The position numbers and the translations under genes were made by a program. From contig JAEMWC010000011.1 in assembly GCA_016490735.1 (NCBI GenBank), forward strand, positions 1,790,001 to 1,854,000: 64,000 nt of DNA. Direction: 5' to 3'. The stretch is from Pachyseris speciosa. Lineage: Eukaryota > Cnidaria > Anthozoa > Scleractinia > Pachyseridae. This document shows positions 24,397 to 34,651 of the stretch, piece after piece; position 1 is the stretch's first letter; every line of letters starts with the position of its first letter. The notes beneath the pieces were generated by a model that was not told the origin of the DNA, did no database searches, and saw nothing but the letters and a program-made list of their open reading frames with translations.

Positions 24397-24898
24397 CCGT
24401 AAATCCTTGATTAATCGCCGCGGCGCTTATTAATTTCACCGAGATTATGGTGCGGCACTTATTTGAGGTGCGGCGCTTATTTAAAACAAGTGCATCACAA
24501 TATATAACGTTAAGAGAATGAAGTGAGTCACGTACTAGAGATGTACAAAAATTTATTATTAATTTTAACCAGTATTAAAATAAAGGAAAAACATGAACAT
24601 ATAGCAGTAAAAGAAAGAAATACTCGCAAAATTTCACAGATTTAGCGTAAACATTGGGCTTTGTGTTTTGTCCCTCAAAATTATCAAACGTAAAGATCAA
24701 ACGTGGTTTCTCTGGGTTTGCGGTACTCAGTTTTCGGAAGTCAGAACAGCGGTGCTTATTAATTTCACCTAGATTTTGGTGCCGTGCTTATTCGAGGGCG
24801 GCGCTTATTAAGTTGGTGGGCCTAGGTGCGGCGCTTATTCGACGTGCAGTGCTTATTCGAAGTGCGGCGCTTATTCGAGGATTTACCATACTCCATAC
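24397..24898. mobile_element. MITE with GGCGCTTATT internal repeats
   Basis: The termini CCGTAAATCCT and AGGATTTACCA are inverted repeats with TA on each side (24395-24396, 24899-24900), fitting a Tc1/mariner-type TA target. The interior is dominated by direct repeats of gcggcgcttatt with variable spacers at both ends. Confidence 0.6.
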
Positions 24899-25210
24899 TA
24901 GACTTCATTAGGAGCCCTCTAGCAGCCAACGAGACCTGGCATTTACTGCCTGCTATATGCTGCCTGTGGACAGTGTTGTAAACAACATCACTTTTATACA
25001 TGTGCTGTCAGTACAAGACAAGACCAGTTGCACAATTATGACTCTTTAGAAAACTATCCAGGGCTTAGACATGGTTTTCACTTTAAAATATGCCAAAGTT
25101 TGCAATGTCTGAACTTCAAAGTTACAAACGTCGTTCACACTAAAGTTTGGAACTATGTTTCAAACTTCACAATTTATTCACAGGGTGCAGAGGAGTTCTA
25201 TTCGATCGTA

Positions 25211-25660
25211 CACAACAAAGTCTCACCTTGTTAATTCCAAAATATGTTTACTTTGTACGATAAAGATTGTCGAAATGAAATCCTTCTGATTTGTGAATGT
25301 TTTCTGCTTCCATATCCTTCTATATCCCCCGATCTTGCCTCTTTCTGGTACGGTTTCAGCGATGTTTATTTGCATGTACCGCGGACCAAAGTACTGTGGG
25401 CGCGCACGGTTACAAAAGGTTGTTTCCGAAACTTATTCGTTGCCCTTCGGGCAAAGATCATATGCGCCCGCGGCCAGCGTCAGTTCGACGCGGTATATGC
25501 AAGTAAACATGGCGGAAAGCCATACGAGAGAGACAAGATCGGGGGATATAGAAGGATATGGAAGCAGAAAAAATTCACAAATCAGAAGGATTTCATTTCG
25601 ACAATCTTTATCGTACAAAGTAAACATATTTTGGAATTAACGAGGTGAGACTTTGTCGTT
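25211..25660. mobile_element. 450-bp TA-flanked fold-back MITE nested in the transposon TIR
   Basis: TA at 25209-25210 and 25661-25662 flanks arms of about 170 bp (25211-25383 with 25490-25660) that are nearly complementary, for example caaagtctcacct at both ends and ccttctatatcccccgatc inside. Removing it with one TA restores the left TIR of the host element to match the right TIR, apart from one A. Reading frames on both strands are mirror images of the arms and are not genes. A Tc1/mariner-type source is likely from the TA target. Confidence 0.85.
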
Positions 25661-26113
25661 TATGCACCAGTCAATTGAAACCCCCACCCCCCGGGTCCCG
25701 GGAAAGGGTGGGGATTTGACATAGGCTCTGGTCAAAAGGCATCAATATCCCTACCCCCTGAGGCTGGAGTTCAGATCAAACGCCACTACCCCTGGGGCAA
25801 GAAAGCTGATACTATCAAAAGTTCTAAGAAAAGAACGTGCAAGACCTACATTTACATGGGAAAATTTAATAATGTTCTTCTTCCAGGTTTGTGCAGCTTT
25901 GATTAAAATGCTAATCACACTCTCATACAGTTTGTTCAACTATTAAACGAAGGAAAAGCATGCTGTATTTCATTATTGGTCATGACCATCTCATTACATG
26001 TATTTAATAGACTGCAAATTAGTGAAATTTGAAATACACTGTATATATTATCACACAAACTCCGTTTATTTGGCTCAAGTTCAGTTTTTTAGAAATTTAA
26101 TACCTTAAACTGT

Positions 26114-29100
26114 CTACTGAGGTGAATTCTCCATGGCTGCAACCTTGCACTGTGCGCAAATCCACTCTCCACTTGGTGCTGTTGAAAGCCCCACACACTG
26201 AAAATGGAACCACTCTATGGGACAGTCTTTATGTTCACAGGCAATCATGTCTCCACACTCTGGCCCTCCACAAATACACCACGAGTCAGGGGTGTCAACA
26301 GCTGCTTTACTAGACTTCTTCTTGAGAGAGTTCTCTTTTCTTTTTGCAGAAGCTTTCTGGGCACCTGCTTGGCGATGTTTCCTCACATCACTTAGGTGTC
26401 TTACCCACATCTCAACTTCATCGGTACGGAGTAAGGTTTGCTTTGCTAGTTTCTCTATCTCATCGGACGTCAGTTCCAGACATTCCTTTTGTTTTTTGTC
26501 AAAGGCATCTTTTATCACAGTACTTGGAGGAGAAATGGAGGCTTTGCTCAAATTGCAGTTATCCACTGCTAGCACCTCTTCTGGTCCCTTGTAGTGTCCA
26601 CTACAAATACCACTGCACTTGTCACATTCCTTGGCTCCCCAAGGTCGTTTAGGGTCTGGTACTGGAAATGGCAGGTACTGAATACTTGGCCCTCCTGGGA
26701 ACCATAATGAATCATTGGCTGGTTTTCCGTTCTTGCAAACTGGATGGATGCAACCCTCCTTGTAACAGGCTTTGAGAGCAAACACATACCCACTTGGAAG
26801 GTTTGGTACCATGTGCTGGTTCCGTAAGTTCCAAACCTGTTCAAAGTAATGATATTGATTTGGCTCCTTCTTCTTGAGTTCGGCCTTAGCTGCTTTGGTT
26901 CCCCTCAAATACACAAGTAAATTCTGTCTCTGATCTTTCAGCTCTGTTGCATGCTTATCTGTGGCACCTCTGTACATTTTTATTACAGATGAACCAAATG
27001 GTATGTCATTGACTCTATCCAAATACACCTGCAGTGCTGCTTCCATGTTTTCGTGTAATCTATCCTGAGATACTCCTCCCGTTTCAGTTTCGGCAGATCC
27101 ACACAATGTCGACGGTATAAAGAGATTAGCATGCGCTCGGCCAACAACACCATTCTGCAGCTCTACAAGATTGTAACAGCTCGCACCACTGTTCCTTGTT
27201 GTGACCAGTGTCAATTCCCTTCCTTCTTTTAGATGCCATTCGGTCCATCGAAACTGTACCTCAACATGACTTGGGCCCTCATCGGCTCCCCCATCAACTC
27301 TAATACAATCAATGTTCTTTCCTTCAAAACACACATCCATTTCTGCTTTTTCTTTCAAACAGTACAAGTCAGCAAGATGCTGTGTTGCTGTTTTCTCGTG
27401 TAGAACGCCAGGTGCTTTGACAATCCCAACAGACACTTGACCAGTGGTTTCCGTCTTCATGAATAAGTAAGATGATGTTTGAAGTTGACCTCCGTGTTTG
27501 CTTACATAGTCAGAATGTGACGTGAGTTCTGGCTTTCCTTCCAAGCAGACAGCTTTATGGTTCTTATGTGTGTAAGTACTATCCAGACGGAATCCTGCTT
27601 GGTCGTCTCTATTGAGAATCATTTTATCTGAACCGTCTTTTAGCTGAAGCATATCAAGGCCCTTGTAAAAGCAGTATGACCAACGGCTATCGGGATTGAA
27701 TTTGACATCAAAACCTTTACGTGCTCTTCTGCAAGTTATTGCTGCAACACCCTGGTAACGCTGAGCCGAAATCCTTCTCTTGTTCCTCACGGCACACAAC
27801 TGAACAACGGTACCATACGATATCGATATGCCATACTCCTTTTGTAGATGCTCTTGCATCCTTTTGTAAGTTACTTTAGGCCCTGTAGAATTCTTATTAC
27901 TCGCGAAAGTAAAAACTCCAGTTCTTCGCCACTGGTCTGCACCAACCCAGTGTTTCTGAACAAAGTCTTCCATTTTTTTTCCTATATCAGGGTACTTTGT
28001 CACAATGGTAGACACTTTCTTTGGAATCTTGCGTTTAAGAAGGGCTTCTTTAGCTATAAGCTTTGAAGTTTCCCTTTTAGCAGCCATCTTGATTTTTTTT
28101 CTTTCTTGTTGCACTTTTTCTTTTGCTTCATCAGAACAAATATCATTGATTTCACACCAGTCTCCATCATCAGATTCACTGTCAGTCTCAAATATGGCGT
28201 TGCCTAGAGATTGTTTCCGCTGAATCTGTAAATATGCCTGTCTACTAATTTCGATCAATTGCTCTTCTGCTGTTGAAAGATCACTATAGGGGATGAAATC
28301 AGCAAAGTCAACAAGTATTTGATTTAAAACTTCAGGGTTATCTGTTGGTAACATGTTTTTTAGCTCAGCCACAAATGTAAACCAGTTAAGATTGTTTTCT
28401 CTTAGTATTAACAACAGTGTTTCTCTTGAAGGTGCTGGATTTACAGTTGGATTTTTCAGTATGTCCGTGTCATCTGGATCAAACATACCCCTGTCTGATG
28501 TTCCTTTTTCCTTTGATACTGCATTTTCTTGTGCAACCTTAACAAAAGAACTCCCATGGTCTGAGCTGTCTGTATCATGTTGTCCTTTATTGGAATGCAG
28601 CTGATCACTTAATGGAAACTCTTCTTCATCTTCTGTTGCATCTTCTGACGAAATCCATTGAACATCTTGAACTTCGCCAAGGTCAGTACTTTCATCCTCT
28701 GAATCACTGGATTCGTAGTCAAAGCCAATGGTGCGCAAAAGTGCCTTTTCCTTGACTCGTGCAAGCTCTGCCACTGTTTGTTTGATTTCACTTGCCCTTC
28801 TAAGGGTCTCTTCGATTTTCCTTTGTTTTTCGCCGAGATTTTGAACTCCATATCGCTTCCGAGCTTCTTTAGCGCTAAGCTCAGAACAAGCAGTCATTTT
28901 TAGTAGCAGACGATCTGTTTCAGTGGTTGCTAGTTCACATAAGGCGTTTATTTTTTGTCTAGATGGAAGCTTTTCTCTGACATTTGCTTTCTTCGAATGC
29001 AAGAACTGTCTCATTATGACCACAAATCTTTGTGCATCAACTCCAGGTTGGAATTCTGTAGCATACAGTCTTTTTGATCCTGGGCCTTCAGGTGCAATTT

Positions 29101-29452
29101 CCATGACAATAAGTGGCAGCTGCATTAGCAGCCTTACCGCCTTTGAACTTATATACTTGACCTTTGGAAAGTGTTTGATAAAAAATGCCTTCAGTTCAAC
29201 AATTCCATTATTTATGACATCGTGGGCAAACGAAATCAGTCCCTCGCACTGTGAACAAACTTGTAATTCTGAACAATGTTTCCTAGAGCAAAATTCTCTC
29301 CTTGCAACAGCAACTTCTTCAAGTGTCATATCATTAATTAACGCAACATATAAACCATCGTCAACTTTGTATTTAGACACATCCGATAAACAAGAAGAAA
29401 GATGTGACACATATCGTGTATAAATGTCACTCCTAGGAGCGTCTTTATCTAC
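26114..29452 (-). CDS. Transposase-like protein: DDE-like core and C-terminal ING-type PHD finger
   Basis: An intronless frame of about 1100 residues. Residues are numbered from a GTG at 29410; the frame is open further upstream to the T6 run at 29453-29458. Acidic and coiled-coil segments fill the first 480 residues. A core at about 590-780 has NRDDQAG (Asp602/603), CIRVDGGADEG (Asp706) and SCYNLVELQNG (Glu750). Order and the 43-residue Asp706-Glu750 gap resemble RNase H-fold DDE transposases and integrases. Cys-rich motifs follow near 882-938 (CYKEGCIHPVC, CDKCSGIC). A PHD finger at 1045-1088 (CIC, CPIEWFHFQCVGL, WICAQC) closely matches ING proteins, which read H3K4me3. The triad assignment is inference from motif order. 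There are no internal stops, so the protein may be active. The first internal Met is residue 28. The true start is probably upstream, in the exons ending at 29449. Confidence 0.75.
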   Translation of the reverse strand, partial: VDKDAPRSDIYTRYVSHLSSCLSDVSKYKVDDGLYVALINDMTLEEVAVARREFCSRKHCSELQVCSQCEGLISFAHDVINNGIVELKAFFIKHFPKVKYISSKAVRLLMQLPLIVMEIAPEGPGSKRLYATEFQPGVDAQRFVVIMRQFLHSKKANVREKLPSRQKINALCELATTETDRLLLKMTACSELSAKEARKRYGVQNLGEKQRKIEETLRRASEIKQTVAELARVKEKALLRTIGFDYESSDSEDESTDLGEVQDVQWISSEDATEDEEEFPLSDQLHSNKGQHDTDSSDHGSSFVKVAQENAVSKEKGTSDRGMFDPDDTDILKNPTVNPAPSRETLLLILRENNLNWFTFVAELKNMLPTDNPEVLNQILVDFADFIPYSDLSTAEEQLIEISRQAYLQIQRKQSLGNAIFETDSESDDGDWCEINDICSDEAKEKVQQERKKIKMAAKRETSKLIAKEALLKRKIPKKVSTIVTKYPDIGKKMEDFVQKHWVGADQWRRTGVFTFASNKNSTGPKVTYKRMQEHLQKEYGISISYGTVVQLCAVRNKRRISAQRYQGVAAITCRRARKGFDVKFNPDSRWSYCFYKGLDMLQLKDGSDKMILNRDDQAGFRLDSTYTHKNHKAVCLEGKPELTSHSDYVSKHGGQLQTSSYLFMKTETTGQVSVGIVKAPGVLHEKTATQHLADLYCLKEKAEMDVCFEGKNIDCIRVDGGADEGPSHVEVQFRWTEWHLKEGRELTLVTTRNSGASCYNLVELQNGVVGRAHANLFIPSTLCGSAETETGGVSQDRLHENMEAALQVYLDRVNDIPFGSSVIKMYRGATDKHATELKDQRQNLLVYLRGTKAAKAELKKKEPNQYHYFEQVWNLRNQHMVPNLPSGYVFALKACYKEGCIHPVCKNGKPANDSLWFPGGPSIQYLPFPVPDPKRPWGAKECDKCSGICSGHYKGPEEVLAVDNCNLSKASISPPSTVIKDAFDKKQKECLELTSDEIEKLAKQTLLRTDEVEMWVRHLSDVRKHRQAGAQKASAKRKENSLKKKSSKAAVDTPDSWCICGGPECGDMIACEHKDCPIEWFHFQCVGLSTAPSGEWICAQCKVAAMENSPQ

Positions 29453-29458
29453 AAAAAA
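29404..29458 (-). promoter_or_regulatory. Candidate -1 frameshift site between the two transposon ORFs
   Basis: On the minus strand the upstream ORF ends CAT TTT TTG TAG. The heptamer TTTTTTG (29458-29452) fits X XXY YYZ in the zero frame, and a -1 slip leads directly into the long DDE/PHD frame. Within 25 nt downstream there is a ctcctaggag palindrome (29430-29439) and a 6-bp stem GTGACA/TGTCAC (29404-29430). This resembles retroviral gag-pol junctions but has not been shown for this element. A polypyrimidine-like TTTTTTGTAG could instead be a splice acceptor. Confidence 0.45.
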
Positions 29459-32400
29459 TGAGCCTTGCTCCCACTATCAGCACTCCTTGTGCCATTATTG
29501 TTGTCTCCTTGTGACTCATTTTCTGGTGTATCATTCTCTCCAGGTTTATCTCCAGAATGCTTGGCGACTTCATCAGAAACCCTTGACGACTGTGTTTCCT
29601 CCTGATTAGTACAGGTAGCTTTAGTTGAATTTCCTCTGGCTGTACCTGCTTCCTTACTCAATGGTTCTGCTGGTGTAACTGACTTTCCCCAGAAAGATGT
29701 CAATGTCTTAGTTGAACTACTCGAAGACGATGACCCGTCAGAAGACGAGGAACTGGTTGACTGCTTATCTTTGTACCATTTGGCTTTTGCCTGTTTTTTC
29801 TGGATAAGCAACACCTCTTCTTCATGCTTTCTTTTTTCTTTTCGCAGCTTGGTGATCTCCTCTTCTACCGCAGAGGCTCGCATGTACTGTTTAAGTTGCT
29901 CATCTCTTGCTCTCTGTTGTTGCAAAAGTCGTATTCTATCCGCGAGGCTAGCTATATCATCTGTGAGTTCTTCAACCTTCTTAGTACGTAAGTGCTCAGA
30001 CATTTTCACTTTCTTGCTACTGCTACCATGCTCCATTGATCCTGTTCCAAACAATTTTGATCTTGATCTTTTCTTGCTGTAATTGTAGCCGTCATTATCA
30101 AGTTTTTTACGACAAAGTTCTATAAGGTTCTGTTTGTCATCTAACAGAGTGGGATTTTCAATGCACAATTCAAAGGCATTCGCATTCATTCGTTGATGGT
30201 ATGTTCTTGAGCTTTTGGCATACAGCACACTTCTCTTCCTGATATCTTCAACATTCAACTCGACGGTCACTTTGTTAGAGTCTGCTAAAGAAGGCTCATT
30301 CTAGAGAACAATAATGGAAGCCAAGTAACATAAATATATTGTCTGTGGTCTTATTCACACTAGAAAGATTTTGTTTATAATTATTTCTTTCAGATTTCAG
30401 TTTCATGGGTGACTGGATGTCACTGCATTTTAAAGAGCAACTTAACCCTTTAACACCTGTTTACGTCAGCTGACGTAAAAAGTTCATAAAATTGTTAATA
30501 TTTGGTCTATTTCAATGAAATTTTGCCACAAAAATGGTCTTGGAAAGATCAGTTCATTTCCAGAATAAAATTGTACCCCTCTAGTATCTATGACCACCCC
30601 TGGAACTTTTGACAATTTTTTGTTTTACACATTTGCAGTGTGAGACATAACTCATGTTACTCTATTAACTGAGAGCTGCAAAATAAGCTATAGTTTGGGG
30701 GTATACCTAGTATGTCTGAAAATTGAGGCATTTCTGAACTTTTTGACTTTGACATTTTCAGCCCGTTTATGTCAAAGCCATGATTTACTTCTCCAATTTT
30801 GATATGAAATAAGGACTGCACTGGTCAAGACCTTTCAAATGGTATATCATACATTGCCATTTAGGTTTTATTTACGAGTTTGGAAAAAGGGGTAGAAAAA
30901 CTCAGGAGTGAAAGGGTTAAACTGAATTTCATTAATAAAATTTAATTTTAAAAGCACAAACCAACAATATTCTAGCAATTTGAAAATAAAAATAGTCAAC
31001 TAATAGGTTCTCACAAAAAGCTGGGAGAATAGGTTGTTACAGCACACATGTCAATGTAGCAACAACTACTAAATGCAGTCAAAAATCTACGACCCAGACT
31101 AGAACTGAAAATAAGGTCCAGATAATTGAAGTGTCATGTATGAATACTAATTTAAAGTGCCACTACGATGAAAATTTTTGTATTTCTTTTTCGCTTTTTT
31201 TAGTGCAAATGTATTTAATAGGTTTAGACAAATGCGAATTGCTATAAATTAGATTGATATATTCTTACACAGCCCAGAAATAGCTGACTGAAAACCCACG
31301 AAAATCACGTAAAATCCGTCCGCCATTACTCCGTTCATAAATCCGAGCCCACGTTCTACTGGTTTGCGATCTGGTACACTTGACTTGATTTGTGACGTAA
31401 ATGACTCAACACGTCATGATTATTATTCCCTCCGGGACACAGACAACAAAGCCAAACGGCACGTGTTGAGTGACGTGTTGAGTCTTTGACGTCACAAAAT
31501 CTTTAGGAAAACTCGATCCAACTCTCAGGGTTCGGTCCCGGTCATTTTTTAATTGAGTAATGGCGGCAAGCCGAATTCGAAATGTAAAGTTAAAATAATG
31601 GCACTTCCCGTACGAGTTTTGACTTGAAACTTTGCAAGGTAAGAAACAAGTACTTATATTTTCAAAATATGAAAAGAACAGAAAATGTATATTTTTGATC
31701 ATAGTACCACTTTAACAAATTAGAACAAAATTCTAAAATTCTAATATGTTATACATTTTAATATTTTAATTTCTGGCTAAAAACTCAATTTCCAGTTCAG
31801 GAAATGTTTTGTTTCTGCAAATGGTACCAGATGAGTGTATACATTCTTTGTACTTCTAGTGGTCCTCTGGGCCCCCACCCCTGCTTCTTGGAAATTTCCA
31901 TTACCACCCACGGAGGAGATATGAATATTTTTGTTGGAAAACCAAATTTTAATTGCATAGTTCCTACCTCTAAAGCAGGCCCAATTGAAACTGCTCCATC
32001 TTTCATCAATAAGGTTGTCTGTTTTGAACCACTACCAGAACAGTTCCCTGAGGGTGAAAAATAATTATTATATATTGTATTTAGGATGCAAGGCTGTTGC
32101 CTAGCAGGTTTCCGGTAGTCTGGGACACCCAAGGTACTGTTTTTGGTGCCCAGTAAATGTTTTTCCTAACATTTAACTTTTCTCAGGCTGGGCTCATAAC
32201 TTCTCAGTTTTTGGCCTTGTGGGCTCCTTTAAATTTTTCTAAGGCAGAAGCCTTGAAATTTATTCACAAAATTCACAATATGAACACTATAATTGGAGTA
32301 TCAAAAGATTCAACTTCATTTTTCTTATTTAAAATTAAAGTAAATATTCAAGACATACTGTCAGAAGAACAGCTTCTTTAGTAGACAAGTATTAAAATAT

Positions 32401-33220
32401 TTGGTCATTGTAATATATATTCTTAGTCAATTATAGTACTTCATTTATAAGGTATCTGCACCTTAAAGTAAATGTGATGCACAATTTGCTATCACATGTG
32501 AAATATAGACCACATTTTTTCAGATTTTTGTTTTATCCTACTATTATTTGGCAAGAATAATAATCAAACAAATGACAAGTTTGTTTACCTTTAACACTTC
32601 CCTTCTCATTTCTTGTTGTGTGCAGGGAATCTTTGGGCTGTGCAAAAAAAAAAAGCAAAAACAATTAGGGTTTGCAAACAGATCAGTTCCAAAAACTTTT
32701 TCAAAAACTAAAGTATTATAAACATAAATCAGTGCAGACATACCTGATCGACGGATGTAGGTTGTGAAACATTTGGAGGTGGCTTCGACTGCAAAACATG
32801 CACTTGGATTTTATCCTTGTGTTCAATGTTTTGAACGGTAACATCGACCCACTCCCCCCAGTCTTCTTCATACTTTTGGAAAATTATCCGTGCTTCACTG
32901 TCCAGGCTAAAACACTCTTTAACTTTTACAGCAACATCTTCATTTTGATGAAGGTCAAGAACCTTACGGCTTTCTTCGTATTGAAATAAAACCTGTAGGA
33001 AATCAAAGAAGAGAACAGCTCATGACCTGACCTTTCCGCATCATTACCCATGCATACCATTTGAATTTCAATGGAAATTAAATGTAAATAATACATCCAA
33101 ACAATAGAAAACAAATTACTTGATTCAGATTGAATATCAATTGCAGTGGATGGTAAAGTAAAAGCATGATATGCGTGGATTCAAACCACTGTTACGTACC
33201 TTTCTTTCGCCTTCCGCCAT
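29449..33220 (-). CDS. Spliced N-terminal ORF of the transposon, 416 residues
   Basis: Five exons join in phase with GT-AG borders: 33220-33200 (MAEGERK), 32992-32744, 32638-32590, 32047-31968 and 30300-29449, stop TAG. Exon 2 (VLFQYEESRKV to IQVHVL) has the strand-helix pattern of a PB1 or ubiquitin-like fold, which is inference. The last exon has a Lys/Arg-rich segment (KKRSRSKLFG), a coiled coil (EELTDDIASLADRIRLLQQQ, then a charged helix) and a Ser-rich, low-complexity tail. It lies entirely between the TIRs, with exon 1 about 225 bp inside the right end, so it belongs to the element. The last codons overlap the start of the long frame. The two may be one protein made by -1 frameshifting, or the break may be a mutation. 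Confidence 0.75.
30446..30916. mobile_element. 471-bp TTAA-flanked MITE in transposon intron
   Basis: CCCTTTAACACC and GGAGTGAAAGGG termini are flanked by TTAA (30442-30445, 30917-30920). It is the same family as 2578-2671 and 14156-14745 and sits in the intron between exons 4 and 5 of the transposon gene. Confidence 0.8.
31156..31711. mobile_element. 556-bp TTAA-flanked MITE, AGTG ends
   Basis: The termini AGTGCCACTACGATGAAAA and the complement of TTTTGATCATAGTACCACT are imperfect inverted repeats flanked by TTAA (31152-31155, 31712-31715). It is a different family from the CCCTTT elements but has the same target preference. It shares the last transposon intron with the element at 30446-30916. 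Confidence 0.75.
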
Positions 33221-33789
33221 CTTGGAAGTTCCATGTGAAGTACTAGTGCCCAGTTCCACTCTTGCCCGAGGTGGGGACGGGAACCGCGGTCGAAAACAGT
33301 CAAATGCACCACCCCCAGGGGACAGCTTGTTGTTCAAAAGTGATTCGATGCCCCTATTTTCCCCCACCCTTCCCCGGGACCTGGGGGGTGGGGGTTTCAA
33401 TTGACTGGTGCATTACGATCGAACAGAACTCCTCTGCACCCTGTGTTTTATTGTGTGATTCACAACGTCATTGGCTAGTTTGTAACCTAGTGCCCAATTT
33501 CCAAACAAACATATCTAAATGGCGCGGCAATGTGGTGTGAAAATAACTGTAAAGCAACCTTCAATAACACAAACGTGGCCAAAAACCAAATCCCCCAAGG
33601 ACACAAGTACCGGTAGCCCATAAAGGTGAACATTTTCAATGTTCCTATGGTTATTGATTTTTCAGTTTGTAAAAAAAATGATATATAAATAAACTGCAAT
33701 TTGTTTGAAAAAATATGTTTGTGTACGTGTGTTTATGTTCTTTTTTTTTGTACCCTCAACATGAACTATAATTTTAATATCACAAGTTA

Positions 33790-34290
33790 TTGTCTACATG
33801 TATCTTGTGAAGATCTTTATTGAAGTACTATGGAGTTAAAAACAACATGCAAGACTATTATTTTTATAGTCTTGTAAGAATCCTACAAGAACTTTAAAGG
33901 ATCGTTAAATCAGATTTAGAAAATCTTGTAAGAATCTTATAAAAAACTATTAAGAACTAATTAAGATCTTAGAAAATCTTATGAGAGTCTTACAAGAACC
34001 TTATAAGATCTTGGTAGGATCTTAAAAGATCTCACAAGAATGTTAACAAATCTTGTAAGGTCTTGTAAGAATCTTGCAAGAACTTAAATGAATCTTGTTA
34101 GTTCTTGTTAAGATTTTGTAAGAATCCTAGAAGATCTTGTAAGATCCCTTTAAGAATCTTGCAGGATCTTGTAAGATTCATACAAGAATCTTGTAAGAAT
34201 CTTGTAGGAATCTGATCAGATCTTAATAAGATATTTCATAAGATCTTATTAGGAATCTTAATAAGAATCTTGCAAGATTCTTAGTAAGAT
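33790..34290. repeat. Degenerate TCTTGTAAGAATC minisatellite
   Basis: About 500 bp built from variants of atcttgtaagaatctta, repeated every 13-20 bp with irregular spacing, containing many aagatcttat-like palindromes. It lies between the large transposon and the 3' end of the first LINE. No coding potential. Confidence 0.85.
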
Positions 34291-34620
34291 TTAGATAGAT
34301 AGATACTGTATTAGCATGTACATGGTAGCCGTTGGCTAAATTACGTACAATAACTATATACTAAAGGGAAAAAAAACTTTAAAAAATGCTAGAGTTACTA
34401 AAATATTCTATAAGATATACAACCTAATATACATTCTTATTGTTTTTAATTAAATTACACTGAAAGTTAATAAAACTATTCTTTGTGCGATTAGTTTTAT
34501 AACTAAGATCAAACACACGGCTTTGCCTAAAATTGTACTTAGGGGTATGTCTTGGGGGGAGCAAGTGGTGTAGTTTATGCTCTTCGTCGTCTAAGATTTT
34601 ACTAAAAAGTGAACGAATCC

Positions 34621-34651
<31 letters not shown>

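Larger units (their letters stand above)
25179..33445 (-). mobile_element. 8.27-kb DNA transposon with long TIRs, DDE-like and PHD protein
   Basis: The left end CACAGGGTGCAGAGGAGTTC (25179) and the right end (complement, ending 33445) form TIRs of about 85 bp. They continue through tgcaccagtcaattgaaacc and a C-rich block at 25663-25714 and 33360-33412. The left TIR is split by a 450-bp MITE (25211-25660). Flanks ATTTATT (25172-25178) and TTTTATT (33446-33452) give a 7-bp duplication with one mismatch. The flanking sequence also joins into a single copy of the repeat seen at 23442-24230, confirming both borders. The element encodes a spliced minus-strand gene (33220 to 26114). Two TTAA MITEs sit in its last intron. 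I could not assign it to a named DNA-transposon superfamily. PHD, DDE triad and 7-bp duplication together are unusual. Confidence 0.85.

Noticed and set aside
25244..25648. 134-residue ORF with a matching minus-strand ORF
   Set aside because: Nested MITE arms; both frames derive from the inverted repeat.
28923..29423. 166-residue plus-strand ORF
   Set aside because: Antisense shadow of the DDE/PHD frame, with no domain of its own.
25179..33445. Assignment of the large transposon to EnSpm/CACTA from its CAC end
   Set aside because: That group duplicates 2-3 bp. The reconstructed flanks support 7 bp, and the protein motifs did not look like an EnSpm transposase.
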